64,000 nt of DNA from Branchiostoma floridae. Lineage: Eukaryota; Chordata; Leptocardii; Amphioxiformes; Branchiostomatidae. Location of the stretch: assembly GCF_000003815.2 (NCBI RefSeq), contig NC_049986.1, positions 2,856,992 through 2,920,991 of the forward strand, in the 5' to 3' direction. Made by a program: the position numbers and the translations under genes. A model generated the notes under the pieces. It saw only the letters and a program-made list of their open reading frames with translations, searched no databases and was not told the origin of the DNA. Each line of letters starts with the position of its first letter. The first letter of the stretch is position 1. Shown in pieces: positions 35,501 to 47,307 of the stretch.

Positions 35501-38500
35501 TTGGTTCCCTGAGCTCGCCACGTGTTCGGGACACACCCTCTTTGTTCACAGTGATGAAGATACTTTCTCCACCCCCCGCTCGCCTTGCGATATTCAATCC
35601 GATGTCATTCCGCGTTCCTATGGCAACGGCACGCGAACTCTACGTGCCCTGTACGCCGTCCCATCACCTTGACCCGTCCGGTCGTCTGGGTTGCCTAGCA
35701 ACAGCCTGGACCACCCCTGCTGGTATTCCCCAAATTTTTACTTTGGTTCAGAATAAGCAACAGACCGCACAAACCGCCATACATAGTATTTTTAGGACCT
35801 AAAAAACATTAAATTCACAGGTTTGGATTCCGACTCTACACCACCCGGGCGACGCAACCCGGCACGGAACGTGGACGCAGTTCAACCCCTACCGGGGACA
35901 ACCATAACCCGGGACAAGTTCCCGCTCTCCCATCTCTCCCTGTCGTACAGGTACAAGCCAAACGCCGCAGGCACCCGTCCCCAGTGACCGGGGTGCCGAC
36001 AGAAGACACCGAGTCAGCGGCGGCAACACCTATCCCTGGCAACCCGGTGACGTCAGCCAGCCCTGAGTTACCATCCTTTCCTGGCCCGACGTCACGCCGT
36101 CGTCTCCTGGCACGCCGGTGGTCCCTGTCCAGTCGTGATGTCATCAGATCCTGAGCACCCGGTTGTTCCTGATCCTGCCGTGATGTCGTCGTATCCTGAA
36201 TTCCTGTTTCCTGATCCCGGTTTGACGCCATCAGTTCCTGCGTCGGTGCGCCCTTCTACGGAGACGACTGTCGTCCACGTCTGTCACGTCTCGCGTTTCT
36301 GCCGGCTTGCGTGTTCCTGACTTACGCGTTCGGACAATTGGTCTCACAGTGATGCTGACCTGTCGTCAGTAAGTGTGTCACGTCGGACTTTGCCAAAGTG
36401 TCACCCTTACCGTCGGCGGTACACGAAAACACCATCCAAGTTAGCAAGTGCTGTATCTCCCGTTTTGTGGCGGCGTCGGACTCTATTATGCCGCCACACC
36501 GCGTCGTCTTCATGGTGAATACCTTCAACGTCAGTCTCCCGTGCATCTGCGAGAATTCCTTGGACATTCACTATGAACTCTTAGCCAAAGACACTGTTCT
36601 ATTGTAGCTGTTGTGTTTTATTTTTGTATGAGTATTGGTTATGTTTATATGCCTGTATTGTTGTTGTGACTGTGGCCGCTACCCCGTGCAATGCTTATTT
36701 TTCTTCAGGTAAACACCGGCTGGGCATCTCTTCTGTCGCCGTGTTGTGCTGGCCTCCGGTTCTGGGTTGGCTTGGTGGTCATCAATCGTGACTTACGGTG
36801 TAGTCCGTACCCTACCCCTCCCTTGCATCGTGCCATACTTTTGTAATTGATTTGATGTGTTGTTGTTTCTAGTTTAGATTTTGGATGTATGATGAAATGT
36901 TAGAGTAGAAGCCTTGGGCGTCACAAACCCACGCCCCTTTAAATATGGGTTCTTTGTCGAGGCTGGGCAAAGCAAATACATTGCAGGTCTGGGGGGCCTG
37001 TGGCGTCACTGCTTCCACGCCGGGTTAAAATATGGAAGGAGGGTCTAATTCTGCTCACCTTGTGGTTTACTAGAGCCCCTCCGCCCCAAACGGGGGTCGC
37101 CGGGTTAGCACTGGGCCTACCCGATGCGTTACCAACGTCACTCACTTTCTTATGGCCGTCCTACTCCAGCACACGTTCGATTCGGACAGTATAGTCGGCG
37201 ATTCTTGTCATCACGTCACGTCTTCCGGACACTCAGCTCCGAGTCTGCACCACGCCCACCAACAGGTGTGTCTTCCCGTCCGGCTACCCACACCGTCGCC
37301 AGTGTACCGCATCACATTGTCACCCTCCGTCAATCCAGACGTGAGGAAGCCACATGAACTGCGACTGCGACGCCGACCACACCACGTCACTCCACCACGC
37401 CATACGTCACCAGGCTGTGTCAGCGACGACAGGTGCGTATACCAACCTCCGCTACGCCGTCATCACACCTGTACCGCCAACGGTCTCTCCAACTCCGTGT
37501 GCCGTCACTTTGTCATCGCGTACATCATGCTGTCGCCACGTCTCGTCAAAGCTGGGAGCGTCACCATCTTCGCTCCGCCACGCCGTCATCGGCTAGTGCC
37601 AGTCTTGAGTCTCCCGTCGATCCTGACGTTCCTACAGAGACTCTGTCATCTGCGTGTGTGAGACTGTGCTTTATCATCCGTACCTGACAGCGACAACGCC
37701 ACGGCCCACCTGACGTCATCTACCTGCGTGTGCGCCACCGTGACATCTAACTCGCCGCTTCCAGTCAACATATCCAACGGACGTCCACCACCTGCCTGTT
37801 GTGTGTGTTTCCTGCCTATGGTGAACGCCAAACCCTCGTGGACTACAGGCACGTGTCAGGTCTTGACCCCCCGTGCGCACGGGTCCAGTCTTGACCTCCC
37901 TTGTGCTAACGAACGATCTGAGTAGACGGTTACGGTTTGTGAGTGACAGAGGTTTCTGCAGTTCGATGATTCTTGGCTCCTCCTTTCCCATAAAGGCCTT
38001 CCCCTGTTTCGAGTGCGCGAAGCCGGTTTACCAGGGCGGTCCCAGCAAGGTTATTAGGTTGTTAAACTAAGAGCATTTTTAGTTCCCGGGTGACAGGCAG
38101 AGGGGTGTCCCCCCCGCTCTGTATAAGTCACTTTTTAGGTGGTTAGTGGTTCAGCGGTTCCCTGTGAAGTCGCGCTTCAAGGGTCAAGTTGAACACTGCC
38201 TTGTTTAAGTTTTTATGGGTCTGAGTGGCTCGACCCCTTTCTTTTATTATTGTTCTTGTTATCAAAGTGTTGTCAAAAGTGAAACATTTCTTATGTTGTA
38301 AATATGTAGATACCTTTTCTGTTTGGTCAGTCCGGCCTCCTTTTCGCATCTTTATGGCGTTTCAAAGAAGAGGTAGGATTTAAGGTCAGAGTTCTCACAC
38401 AGAGTCAGTGATAGATTGCTGAGTTCGCCTTCCTCCGTGCTCGCTCTTCCCTGGTGACTTTCTGGTGTCCCAGTCCCGTGTGCCTGAGTCTCAGGTCGGT

Positions 38501-38939
38501 TTAAACCATCGCCGACTTCCCATTGCACAACCTGTGGTCCTGGTCACAACACTCAATGCATTTTTGTATGTTTTATGTACCATGTATTCATGTTCTATGT
38601 CTCTTTTTATGTTCTGATGTGCCATTGGTCTCTATTTTCCTTTTCGGCTATGAAGAAAAGTTGTTAACGACACTCCAAATTCTTTCTTGATCTCTCCAAA
38701 CTGCTGTATTCCGAACAACTATTCACATCGTTTTCGATCTCCTTCTGGATACCCTGAAATGCGCTTAAAAAGCCAAACAAACTTTTTTCTCCTTTTAACG
38801 ACCGTCACTATGGTTTCGGTAACGTTTTTCTTTCAAAATGTTTGTGGTTTCCAACATCTGTCACCCACATTGTAAATATGTAGGTCAAGGTCATTCGCCT
38901 CCTGGCTTTAACCTTGGTCTCCGCTAGGGAGGCATTTCT

Positions 38940-39085
38940 GTAGTCTGTTCCAACGTAGGTAACTAGTTCCCTGTGGACTTTTTGTTCACTGTTTAGATAA
39001 TAAGCTCCTATTTTCTGTTCCAACGTAGTAAACTAGGCACCTGTGGACTTTCTGTTCCCTGTTTAGTTAATAAGCTCCTATTTGT
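38940..39085 (+). repeat. Tandem duplication near the 3' end of the LTR element interior
   Basis: Two copies of about 70 bp share CTGTTCCAACGTAG, CCTGTGGACTTT and TAATAAGCTCCTATTT. A shorter duplication follows (CAGTGGGGACCGCTCACT near 39140, CAGTGGGGGCCGCCCACT near 39271). Confidence 0.8.
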
Positions 39086-39439
39086 TCTAGTTAAGTTGTT
39101 TTTTTTCTTAACCTCATTAACTCGACAGTTGTACAACCAGTGGGGACCGCTCACTGCGTTTATCTTTCAACTATCCGACAATGTTCTGTATTCTACTGAG
39201 GTTCGCAGATTATGTACTTGTGTTGCTACCTGTATTGATTTCTGTACTTAGCTACTGGTCACATGACATACAGTGGGGGCCGCCCACTTTACGTACTGTT
39301 CACTCTGTTTGACTACCCCGTTGCTTTGTACAACATATACTTATATTTTTATACTAATTGTACTTATTGTTATATTATCTACTGCATTCCTTCTATTGCT
39401 GGTGTTACCTTTTATGATGCAGGGACGCATCATCGCCGT

Positions 39440-39451
39440 AGGGGGGGATGG
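39440..39451 (+). other. Polypurine tract
   Basis: AGGGGGGGATGG lies directly before the 3' LTR, where plus-strand DNA synthesis is primed; its only pyrimidine is one T. Confidence 0.65.
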
Positions 39452-40266
39452 TGTAGTGAGGATAACTAGAGCCCTATACCCTTAATGCTGAATCACCCCT
39501 TATTAGAGCCCTTCCCCGTCATTGACTATTGTATCTTCCCTGTGACTGCCGCACACTGTTAGGGTAGTAGCGCGTCTCTGTGACGTCAACCTGTCAACAA
39601 GCCACGTGGGCGCCGCTCTTCTAACCAATCGCTGTTTCCGTTTGGCATTATGTAAAATCTCTCTCTGATGGAAAGTTTCTCTTTATATACCCAAGAAACC
39701 CGGGTATCTTTGGCTTTTGGTATTCGGACTTCGACTGCGAACAACCGATCTCGACCTCCTTGAAGGGCGGCCGGTCGGCGGTCGGGTTTCTCGGGCTTCC
39801 GACGGGTCTTTGAGCGGCGCGACGACATGACTTGTACCTCGGGCGACAAATTGTGGTGAGCACTTAGTGTTTTGCTGTGAGCCCTTGGCGGTTCTTAATG
39901 ATGTGCGGTTAGACAATCCAAATTGAGGTTTTGGGGGGTCCCTGGGATACTTAGAAACTATTTACTATTGAGGTGCTTTGTTTTGTATTGTGATGTGATT
40001 CTTGCATTGATGTGTACTGTGCATTCTCTTATGTGAGACTATTTGTAACCACCGTACAAGCGTCAGAATAAAAGGAATGTAAACGTGAACCCTCATGTTT
40101 TGGCCTTGGTTTATGGTGTGCGTGAGAGAAATATACAAGCCTGAATCCTACCACTAGATAGATTCGGTCCTTGATCTGAGTGTAGTAGAGTACTTCCCCA
40201 GTACAGGGGTTGGTTCTTAGAGTAGTGGTTCCCAGTAGCTAGGTCAAGACCAATCTATATGCCACA
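39452..40266 (+). repeat. 3' LTR
   Basis: 815 bp, apparently identical to 31681-32495, with the same start TGTAGTGAGG and end ATATGCCACA. It ends about 590 bp before the NUBPL start codon on the same strand, so its promoter could influence that gene. Confidence 0.9.
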
Positions 40267-40831
40267 TAATATCAGGTTCACTTCCGCTGGGAACAAGAAA
40301 ATACACAACATAAGTTCCGCCCCCCTCCCCTCCCCATCCTTGCTATCAACACAGATAGTGACCAGATGCTTTTAGTTCCTACACTTTCTCTACCAACGCG
40401 GACAACTTTTACACACTTTTTCACCACTCTACAACCTTGAGTACTCACCCGACACCACCATGGCCTCGTTGGGCCCACAGGTCTCGAAAAACGGCATGGT
40501 TGTTGTGACAAAGTTTCAGCCCCAAACCCCACCTACAACTCTACAAGCGCAAACAACTAATGGCGACCGATAGGATGAACGCCTCTACGGGGGGCTCACA
40601 TTCATCGGTAGATTTTGATTTTTAAAATACTAGAAATCCAAGCATAACCAACTTTCTCATTTGTGGAAGTTATGTTTATATAGATAAATTATTCATATTT
40701 TTTACTAAAAGGAAACTTGAAACATTCTTTATTGATTTATGAATCAAAGAAAAGGGGATATTTTGGAATAAAACTGACCCCCCTGGATCGGTATCTAGCG
40801 CGTCCAGATACTCTCGCATAACCTCGTCAAA

Positions 40832-40863
40832 TATCGCGAGAGTTACAAAACCAAAATGGCGGC
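40832..40863 (+). promoter_or_regulatory. NUBPL: NUBPL promoter-proximal CGCG box and YY1-type start
   Basis: TATCGCGAGA (40832-40841) is one base from the TCTCGCGAGA housekeeping-promoter element. AAAATGGCGGC (40853-40863) matches the YY1 consensus and overlaps the start codon. Both are typical of TATA-less nuclear genes for mitochondrial proteins. Confidence 0.55.
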
Positions 40864-43800
40864 GATCATGAGAAAATGGACAGTCGGTTCTTCTTTCATC
40901 AGAAAAGCAGAAAAATGTCGTCGGCATTGGTTTGGATTAGCCTTTTCAACCCACGAAAACCCATTGGTATGTATTGGTATTAGGAAGAACCCAATGGAAT
41001 TTTTTTTCGTGCAATGCATCGTTTGAAACAGATGATAATGTGAATGCACATGCTGCGTCGTCTGCTAGCTAACCTCAAAGACTTTGAAAGGACGTCAAAC
41101 AACCTCAATCGACTATAATATGCGGTGTACATGGGGAAACAACTTTGTGTCGCGCCCTGGATTCATTGTTTATGCATTTACGAATTTTAAAAAAAAACGT
41201 AACAAATATTTACCAGTTATTTGGAATTAGTCGGCCGGTTTCAAGATCGAAGCAATTGGAGGCTGAAAAACACTTTTTAAAATAGTATAACACGTTACAA
41301 CTTGTCAAATACATGTATCATAAGTTGACAATGATAAGATTATTAAAATTGGTATCGATTATTGATACAAATGCTATGATCTATGAGCCAACAGCATGCA
41401 CTGTTTTATTGTACTATTGTCTGTGGACTGAAGAAGGAAATTGAAGAACTTCACCATGCAAACACAGACGGTCCAAAATTTTATGCGCCCAAAACTTACC
41501 AAGTGCTAGTACAAATAGCCGGTTTGCCATCCTATGTTGTAACTGCTGGCTCAATCCTTTTGCTTACTAACAATGTAAAGATTGTTCCAGCGGAGAAAAG
41601 GTCCGAGGATAATACTGATGTACAGTAATACTAATATAATAATCATCATAATATAACATGTTGGTACTTCCTCCAGGGTATCCCCACAGCTAGTACATCA
41701 GGACGTGATGACCACAGACAGAGGTTAATGGAACGGGGGTTGCCCAAGAAACTCCCCATCGCTGGGGTCAAGCAGGTCATTGTGGTGGCTTCTGGGAAGG
41801 GTGGGGTAGGCAAGTCAACAACTGCAGGTGAAGATGTCACCCAAAATTTTCATTGAGTATCTCAGTAATTTCTGATTACATATGTCTAGTAGAATATCAT
41901 AATGATATTTTGTTTTAGCAGGAAATCAAAGTCAAGTGTTTGCTTTTCTTTTCAGTGAATCTAGCTTTGGCCATTGCAGCAAATGACAAGGTGAAGTACT
42001 AGTTTCCATAATAATTTACATGCTGGTTATTTATATTTCACATGTGATTGCTATTCTCCAGAAATTTTCTTCTCCGATATTGATTGAAATGGTAATGTTA
42101 ACATAAGATTCATAATGTTCAACCATTATAAGTTTTGGTCATTTCAATATGTGTACATTTGTACTTATCGTATTGTATACACATATGAACTAGTATCTAC
42201 ACACTTTCCTAGTGATTTCTAATTGCATGTATTATGATTATTTTATTGAATTTTCACCAACATTTTAACATATAATGTATGATTATGAATCATCAGTGTT
42301 ATATGTACTGTGGTTTGCAGGGTAAATCTGTAGGGTTATTAGATGCTGATGTCTATGGACCCTCCATTCCTCGTATGATGAACCTAGCCGGGGAGCCAGA
42401 GCTTAATAAACGTGAGCTTCCTCCTCAGATGTCTCACACTTATCATTGCTAAAGTATTGCTTATGTATGTCTGACACTTGCCTTTTCAATATTGGATTTC
42501 AATTAATATCAAAAATATGAATTGTTACATTTTGACTGTTGTCTTTTCTTCATTGCCAAGGAGGTGACTGTAACATTAATACCATACCTAACGTAATATT
42601 AGAATATAAAATTTATATACGTGTAACATGCTATTGAAATCTTTTCTTATTCTCTTCAGAAAATTTGATGAAACCACTTGTCAACTTTGGGATATCATGG
42701 TAAGTCTGAACTTAGTAACCTTATCAACTGTTCTCATGTTGAAATATTTAGATTTTATTTTCCTAGTGGGAATCGTAAAGGAAGGAATTATGCATCAATT
42801 TCTATACACATTTGAAAATATGGCCTAAAAAAGATATGAACCCATATCTTGTACGATTTACCTATCCCCAAAACAGTGGGGGTCAAGCACTGCCAAACTG
42901 ACCATGCCAAAATCGGTCTGACCCTTTTGGCATTGTGGTTATTGGCGCTGGGTTTGTGAGCTGGCAGCCTGGGTTTGGCGTGGGTTCAAATCATGTGAGC
43001 AAGGAGACTCGCTTCTTACATTGGTCCCAACACTGACCCTGCAAGTAACAGGCTATGCCACACAGATGTGCCACACAGGGATATCAAACTCTTGAGATTC
43101 GTTGACAAATCTCTAAAAGAAAAGGGGGGGGGGGGGAGTAGTGTAACAGTGGGTTTCAAGCGCTGCAAACTGACCTTGTCAAACGGGCTGACCCTTTTGG
43201 CATAGTTGTTAGCAATGTTGGGTTTGTGAGCTGGCGGCTTGGGTTCGGCACAGGTTCAAATCCTGTGAGCAAGGACACTGTTTCTACTCGCTTCTAACAT
43301 TGGTTCCAACACCGACCCTGCGAGTAACAGGCTAGAGATGTGCCACACAGGGATAGATTGAGCTCCGAGATTGGTTGAAGAATCTTAAAAAGAAAAGGGG
43401 GAGTAGTGTAACGGTGGGGTTCAAGCGCTTTCAAACTGACCATGCCAAACAGGTCTGACCCTTTTGGCATAGTGGTTAGCAATGTTGGATTTGTGAGCTG
43501 GCAGCCAAGGTTCAGCGCAGGTTCAAATCCTGGGAGCCAGGAGACTCTCTACTTTACTGTTACTACTGCACAAACTTGTAACATTTCCAGCATGTCCATG
43601 GGATTCCTGGTGGATGAGAAGTCCCCCCTGGTATGGAGAGGGCTGATGGTCATGTCTGCTGTACAGAAACTTCTCAGACAGGTCAGGTGGAACATTCAGG
43701 AAATGTTTTAGTTAATCTTTGAAAGACGAATTATGTAATATAGTATGTATGGACTGCATTATGAAATTGTGCCCATGGCATACGAGCGATCACAATGATG

Positions 43801-46800
43801 TCACAGTGACGCACTAAGAAGAAAGAAGACAAAACAGGTGGAAGACAAAAGAGTAATTTACATAGTAATCTGCTAATCTATTTATTAACTAGTAATGTAA
43901 TCTTCTGAATTCCTGTTAATCACCTGTCATAGAATACCCCAGATGTAAACATAAACAGCGATCACTCATATTGCACCACCTATGTTATAGTTGGTTTCAT
44001 GTTGGTGTGATCCCACCGCTGCCACCATGTTAGTTCATCAACATGGATTGCGAATTAGGGAGCGACTCGGATGCGATAGTTCATTCACAAACACAATTTG
44101 GCAGCGATGGCTAGTACATAGTGGTGGCGTTTAAGCCAGCTATAACATAAAACCAACTATAACTTTGGTGGCATTGAGCTTGTCCTAGACCTCTACACAA
44201 ATGGTAATAATGTAATCAAAAGTTTAATGAGGAATTGAAATCTGAAATGACCAACTGTGCTTTTTCTTTACAGGTGTCATGGGGTCCTCTGGATTACCTG
44301 GTTGTTGACATGCCACCTGGAACAGGGGACACTCAGCTGTCCATGTCACAGAACATCCCCATCGATGGTGCATAAATTTACATGTTTTATACCGGAGCTA
44401 AATAGCCTGGGTACCCTTTGAGTAGTAGTTCACTCCTATGTTTGCTTCTGCTACCTGCAAACTGTATATTCAAATCTTTTGATGTCAGTTACTGAGCGAA
44501 TTAAGAAATGGGTTCTAGAGCCCTTGTTCGATGACAAGAGACCCTCCTCCCATAAGCGGACAGACGGCGTTTCAGGTGTTACAATGCCTGTTTGTACAAG
44601 GGACCAATCAGCACCCACGTACAAAATTTGGACAATTATATAGTGTATGATAAACATTGAAGTGAACTACTATCCAAATTGTACCCAGGCTAAGAGCTGA
44701 AGCAATTGTTAAAAGTATCTGAATTTGAAAAAAAAAAATTCTCCAGCACCTGTACTTTCACATACACTGACATAAGCCTGCCTTTTACTGAAAGTTGATA
44801 TTCTATTTTTTTCTGAATTTTCTTTTTGTTAAATTTCCAGGTGCTGTGATAGTGTCTACTCCCCAAGACATTGCCCTACTAGATGCCAGAAAAGGAGCAG
44901 AAATGTTTAGAAAAGTCAATGTTCCGGTAAGTACAAGTCATCATTGTCAATCATTGTTCTTCTTCTTTTGTACTGCTCAGCCCCCTTGACAGGGATTAAT
45001 AGCAGTGCGCATGTTTTGTTAGTTACGGGTGATAGTGCCTTAAAACACAGGGAAAATAAAGGCAAAACACAAAAGGACATAAACAACTGATGGGTGCAAG
45101 TGACAAGACAAGTGAGTGCGGTGGGTTAGTGTTATTTACATATATACAAAGACGTGTAGGGGCGACTCAATGCAGCAGGGCCCTCCCCAGTTCAGTTTTG
45201 AACTGGGAGAGAGACCCCGCCTCCGCCACACCAGGCTCAAGTTCATTCCACTCCTGGATGGTACGAGGGAAGAACGAGAGCCTATAGAAGTTGGATTTGC
45301 TCGCGATGGCCTGCAGCTTGAAAGCGTGGTTGGTGCGGCAGGAGCATCGAGTCGCCAGGACCAGTTTGGATGCATGTGGGACAGAGATGTTGTTATGGAT
45401 GATTTTGTACATGGTAATGAGTCTGGCGTTCTTCCTTCTGTATTGCAAGGACTGCCAGCCCAGTTGATTGATTAAAGCAGTGACATTGTTACATTGTTAC
45501 ATTTATGAACTCAAGGTAAGGCCATGTTGATTTGATTATATGGATGACATCCTCTGGGAACTAGATGATACTGCTCGTATTTATGGAAACAAATAAAATG
45601 CGTTTTACATTTTATACATTTTCTTCCTTCTTCTTGACATACCAAAAATATTTTCATATCTTGAAAAATTTATTCATAAAAATATACATGTACTATTATT
45701 TTTGTTGTCTGTTGATATGGGCCAAGTGCCTGAAATAAAGCTGATCAGAAATAATGATATGAGCTGGTATCATGTCAAATATCCAAAGAACTTCTGACAT
45801 TGCTACTTGTCTCTGTTTGATACTTTGCTACAGGTCCTTGGTCTTGTACAGAACATGAGTGTATTTCAGTGTCCAAAATGTGGACACCAGACTCACATAT
45901 TTGGTCAGGACGGGGCCAAGAAAGTAGCTGAAGATATGGAACTACAAGTTATAGGTGACTTTTTTCTTTTTTAAAAGTTAGTTACAAGAAGTTCTACAAG
46001 ATGTAGAAATGTGTATCTTAAACCCTTTGTATATCTACAATTGATCTTTCCAAAAGACTATAGATGCAGAATGCAGTAACCGATGATGATGATGAATTGA
46101 TCTTTAAATGCCTGTATGTGTAACCCTGGTTGGCAATCAGGCAGGAGCACCACCTTGTGAAGTTTGATTGAACTACAGCAACTACACAGGGGCATGCATT
46201 TGTCATTGAACTCTCTGTCTGTTTAACTTGTAATAATTTTCCAATAAAGACATATATATATGATTGTGTATTAAGTTAAGTTAAAGTTGCCCATACATCT
46301 GTAACAGATGCGTAGGAGTGGTGCCCATCTCCATTTCTGTAGCCCTTGGGCCACACATTTGTGCAAACCACTACAGCAGGGGACTAGTCTGCTGGTAGTG
46401 ATGTGTGTTTAACTCCCATACGCTTCCTCATTGGTGCAGAGTGCTAAGCAGAGAAAGCAGCATGTACCATTTTTAAAAGTCTTTGATATGACTCGGCCAG
46501 GGATCAATATCGAACTCACGAACTACTGAATGCATTAGGCAGAGACTCTACCCACTCGGCCATTGCACCGGTTATATGTATATACATGTAGATAACCCTT
46601 TTTGATTGCTGTTGCAGGTGACATACCCCTCCACATCAGTATCAGAGAAACATCAGACAGTGGGCAGCCTGTCACAGTGTCCCAACCAGACAGTCCTCAG
46701 GTCAGCTAGCTGCAGACCTCATTGTTATTTGTGAACACTCAAACCTCATTTTTCTCTCTTAACTAAGTTATTACCTTCGCCAATAACGTTATGTTTTTGT

Positions 46801-47307
46801 CAACTTTTGTATGTATGTATGCATGTTTGTGGATCGGATGGATTGTATTGAAATTTGGTTTGTGGGTAGGTCTTGATGACACTTTTAAATCATTAGATTT
46901 TCCAAGTGGCTTGCTTTGGTACTGCAGCAGAACTTCTGGCTTTGACATGTTCTTGACATGCTATGGTCATGATATTTTTAGTTGTAGAAAGCTCTTTGGG
47001 TAAAGAGTAAGTGTTGTAGGTTTGTGGCCCCTTTCGGCTTTTTGGAAGCTGCAGGTTTGATTTCAATTTTAGACTTTTTTTGCTGAGCTTTATGAAAAGC
47101 AGAATGTTTAAAGTAGGTTGTGTGTTAGACAGCCTCCACACAATTAAGAAGGAATAGGTGTTGTGCATATGTTTCTTAAAACTCTGTATCTGATGCAAAT
47201 GTGTGTGTTTTTTTCCTTTTCAGGCACAAGCTTACAGAGCACTAGCAAAAGAAGTTGTAGCAAGGCTACCATCATATGAGGACCCCCTTCCAGAAAGAGG
47301 ACAATGA
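40856..47307 (+). CDS. NUBPL: NUBPL (IND1), mitochondrial Fe-S P-loop ATPase for complex I assembly; complete
   Basis: NUBPL delivers Fe-S clusters to complex I in the mitochondrial matrix. The 11 exons are 40856-40966, 41677-41827, 41956-41990, 42321-42411, 42660-42699, 43591-43681, 44274-44367, 44841-44926, 45834-45954, 46618-46700 and 47224-47307. All use GT-AG and sum to 987 nt, or 328 aa (human about 319). The first exon, starting [17 protein letters not shown], is rich in Arg/Lys without acids early on, as in a matrix presequence. Then come [16 protein letters not shown], the deviant Walker [25 protein letters not shown] (switch I region), [11 protein letters not shown] (Walker B/switch II) and [12 protein letters not shown], holding the CxxC that binds the cluster at the dimer interface. 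All key residues are present. The introns hold a tandem SINE array, a hAT-like MITE and a LINE fragment without damage to the frame. Confidence 0.97.
42880..43550 (+). repeat. Tandem array of three tRNA-derived SINE-like units in NUBPL intron 5
   Basis: Three units of about 270 bp have landmark ACCCTTTTGG at 42921, 43191 and 43458 (spacings 270 and 267). Each has an A-box-like TTTTGGCATAGTGGTTAGCA and, about 55 bases on, a B-box-like GGTTCAAATCC(T), the internal RNA polymerase III promoter. A G-run of 13 ends the first unit. The direct tandem arrangement is unusual for SINEs. Confidence 0.8.
44403..44693. mobile_element. hAT-like MITE of the TAGCCTGGGTAC family, copy 2
   Basis: Ends are TAGCCTGGGTAC and GTACCCAGGCTA(A), with the inner arms AGTAGTAGTTCACT and AGTGAACTACTAT. 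Flanking GAGCTAAA (44395-44402) and GAGCTGAA (44694-44701) match at 7 of 8. It lies in NUBPL intron 7 and shares its core with 12441-12827 (AATTAAG..ATGGGTTCT). Confidence 0.8.
45000..45480 (-). pseudogene. LINE (CR1/L2-like) fragment, end of reverse transcriptase ORF
   Basis: The minus-strand frame 45448-45167 reads [20 protein letters not shown] and later [13 protein letters not shown], then [15 protein letters not shown] and a stop. This is the C-terminal tail typical of the ORF2 protein of non-LTR elements: RR..RL..MYKI followed by SFFPRTI..WN.L. The polymerase domain itself is absent. It lies in NUBPL intron 8 in antisense orientation; the final frame is intact. Confidence 0.8.
45520..45585. 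mobile_element. Solo left end of the GGCCATGTTGATT MITE family
   Basis: GGCCATGTTGATTTGATTAT then ATGGATGACATCCTCTGGGAA is preceded by TAA, matching the left ends at 55789 and 58972. No right end was found, so the copy is truncated. Confidence 0.6.
46310..46572 (-). mobile_element. tRNA-derived SINE in NUBPL intron 9
   Basis: On the minus strand the unit begins ACCGGTGCAATGGCCGAGTG GGTAGAGT (A box, 46546-46563 on +). About 30 bases later GAGTTCGATATTGATCC resembles a B box (46501-46517). The body extends to about 46310. It is a tRNA-related promoter head, not a tRNA gene: no closed cloverleaf or anticodon stem was found. Confidence 0.65.

Larger units (their letters stand above)
31681..40266 (+). 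mobile_element. Large non-autonomous LTR retroelement (LARD-like)
   Basis: Two 815 bp direct repeats (31681-32495 and 39452-40266), starting TG and ending CA, flank 6956 bp. They look identical wherever I compared them. A primer-binding-like TGGTTCCCT follows the left LTR after two bases, and a purine tract precedes the right LTR, giving plus orientation. The interior has only short ORFs (longest about 169 codons) and I found no protease, reverse transcriptase, RNase H or integrase motif. Matching LTRs mean recent insertion, so the missing genes are better explained by an element moved in trans than by decay. A GC-rich block (about 35440-37900) sits between T-rich flanks; on + from roughly 35825 to 36300 it encodes Pro/Ser/Thr-rich short frames that could be a gag-like remnant. 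I could not find a matching 4-6 bp target duplication (left flank CTATAGG, right flank TAATATC). Confidence 0.85.

Noticed and set aside
37152-37661. 169-codon plus-strand frame in the LTR element as a retroviral protein
   Set aside because: His/Pro/Arg-rich sequence with overlapping frames of similar size, as expected in GC-rich DNA low in stops. No gag zinc knuckle, protease or polymerase motif.
41383-41628. 81-codon plus-strand frame in NUBPL intron 1
   Set aside because: It has no recognisable domain, and NUBPL exons 1 and 2 join in frame without it. Its start is an arbitrary ATG.
42925-43530. True tRNA genes in NUBPL intron 5
   Set aside because: A- and B-box-like segments are present, but I could not close an anticodon stem or acceptor stem. 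They fit tRNA-derived SINE heads better.
43980-44165. Inverted TTATAGTTGGTTT / AAACCAACTATAA pair as a named element
   Set aside because: The arms are short and I saw neither target duplication nor a second copy; too little to class.
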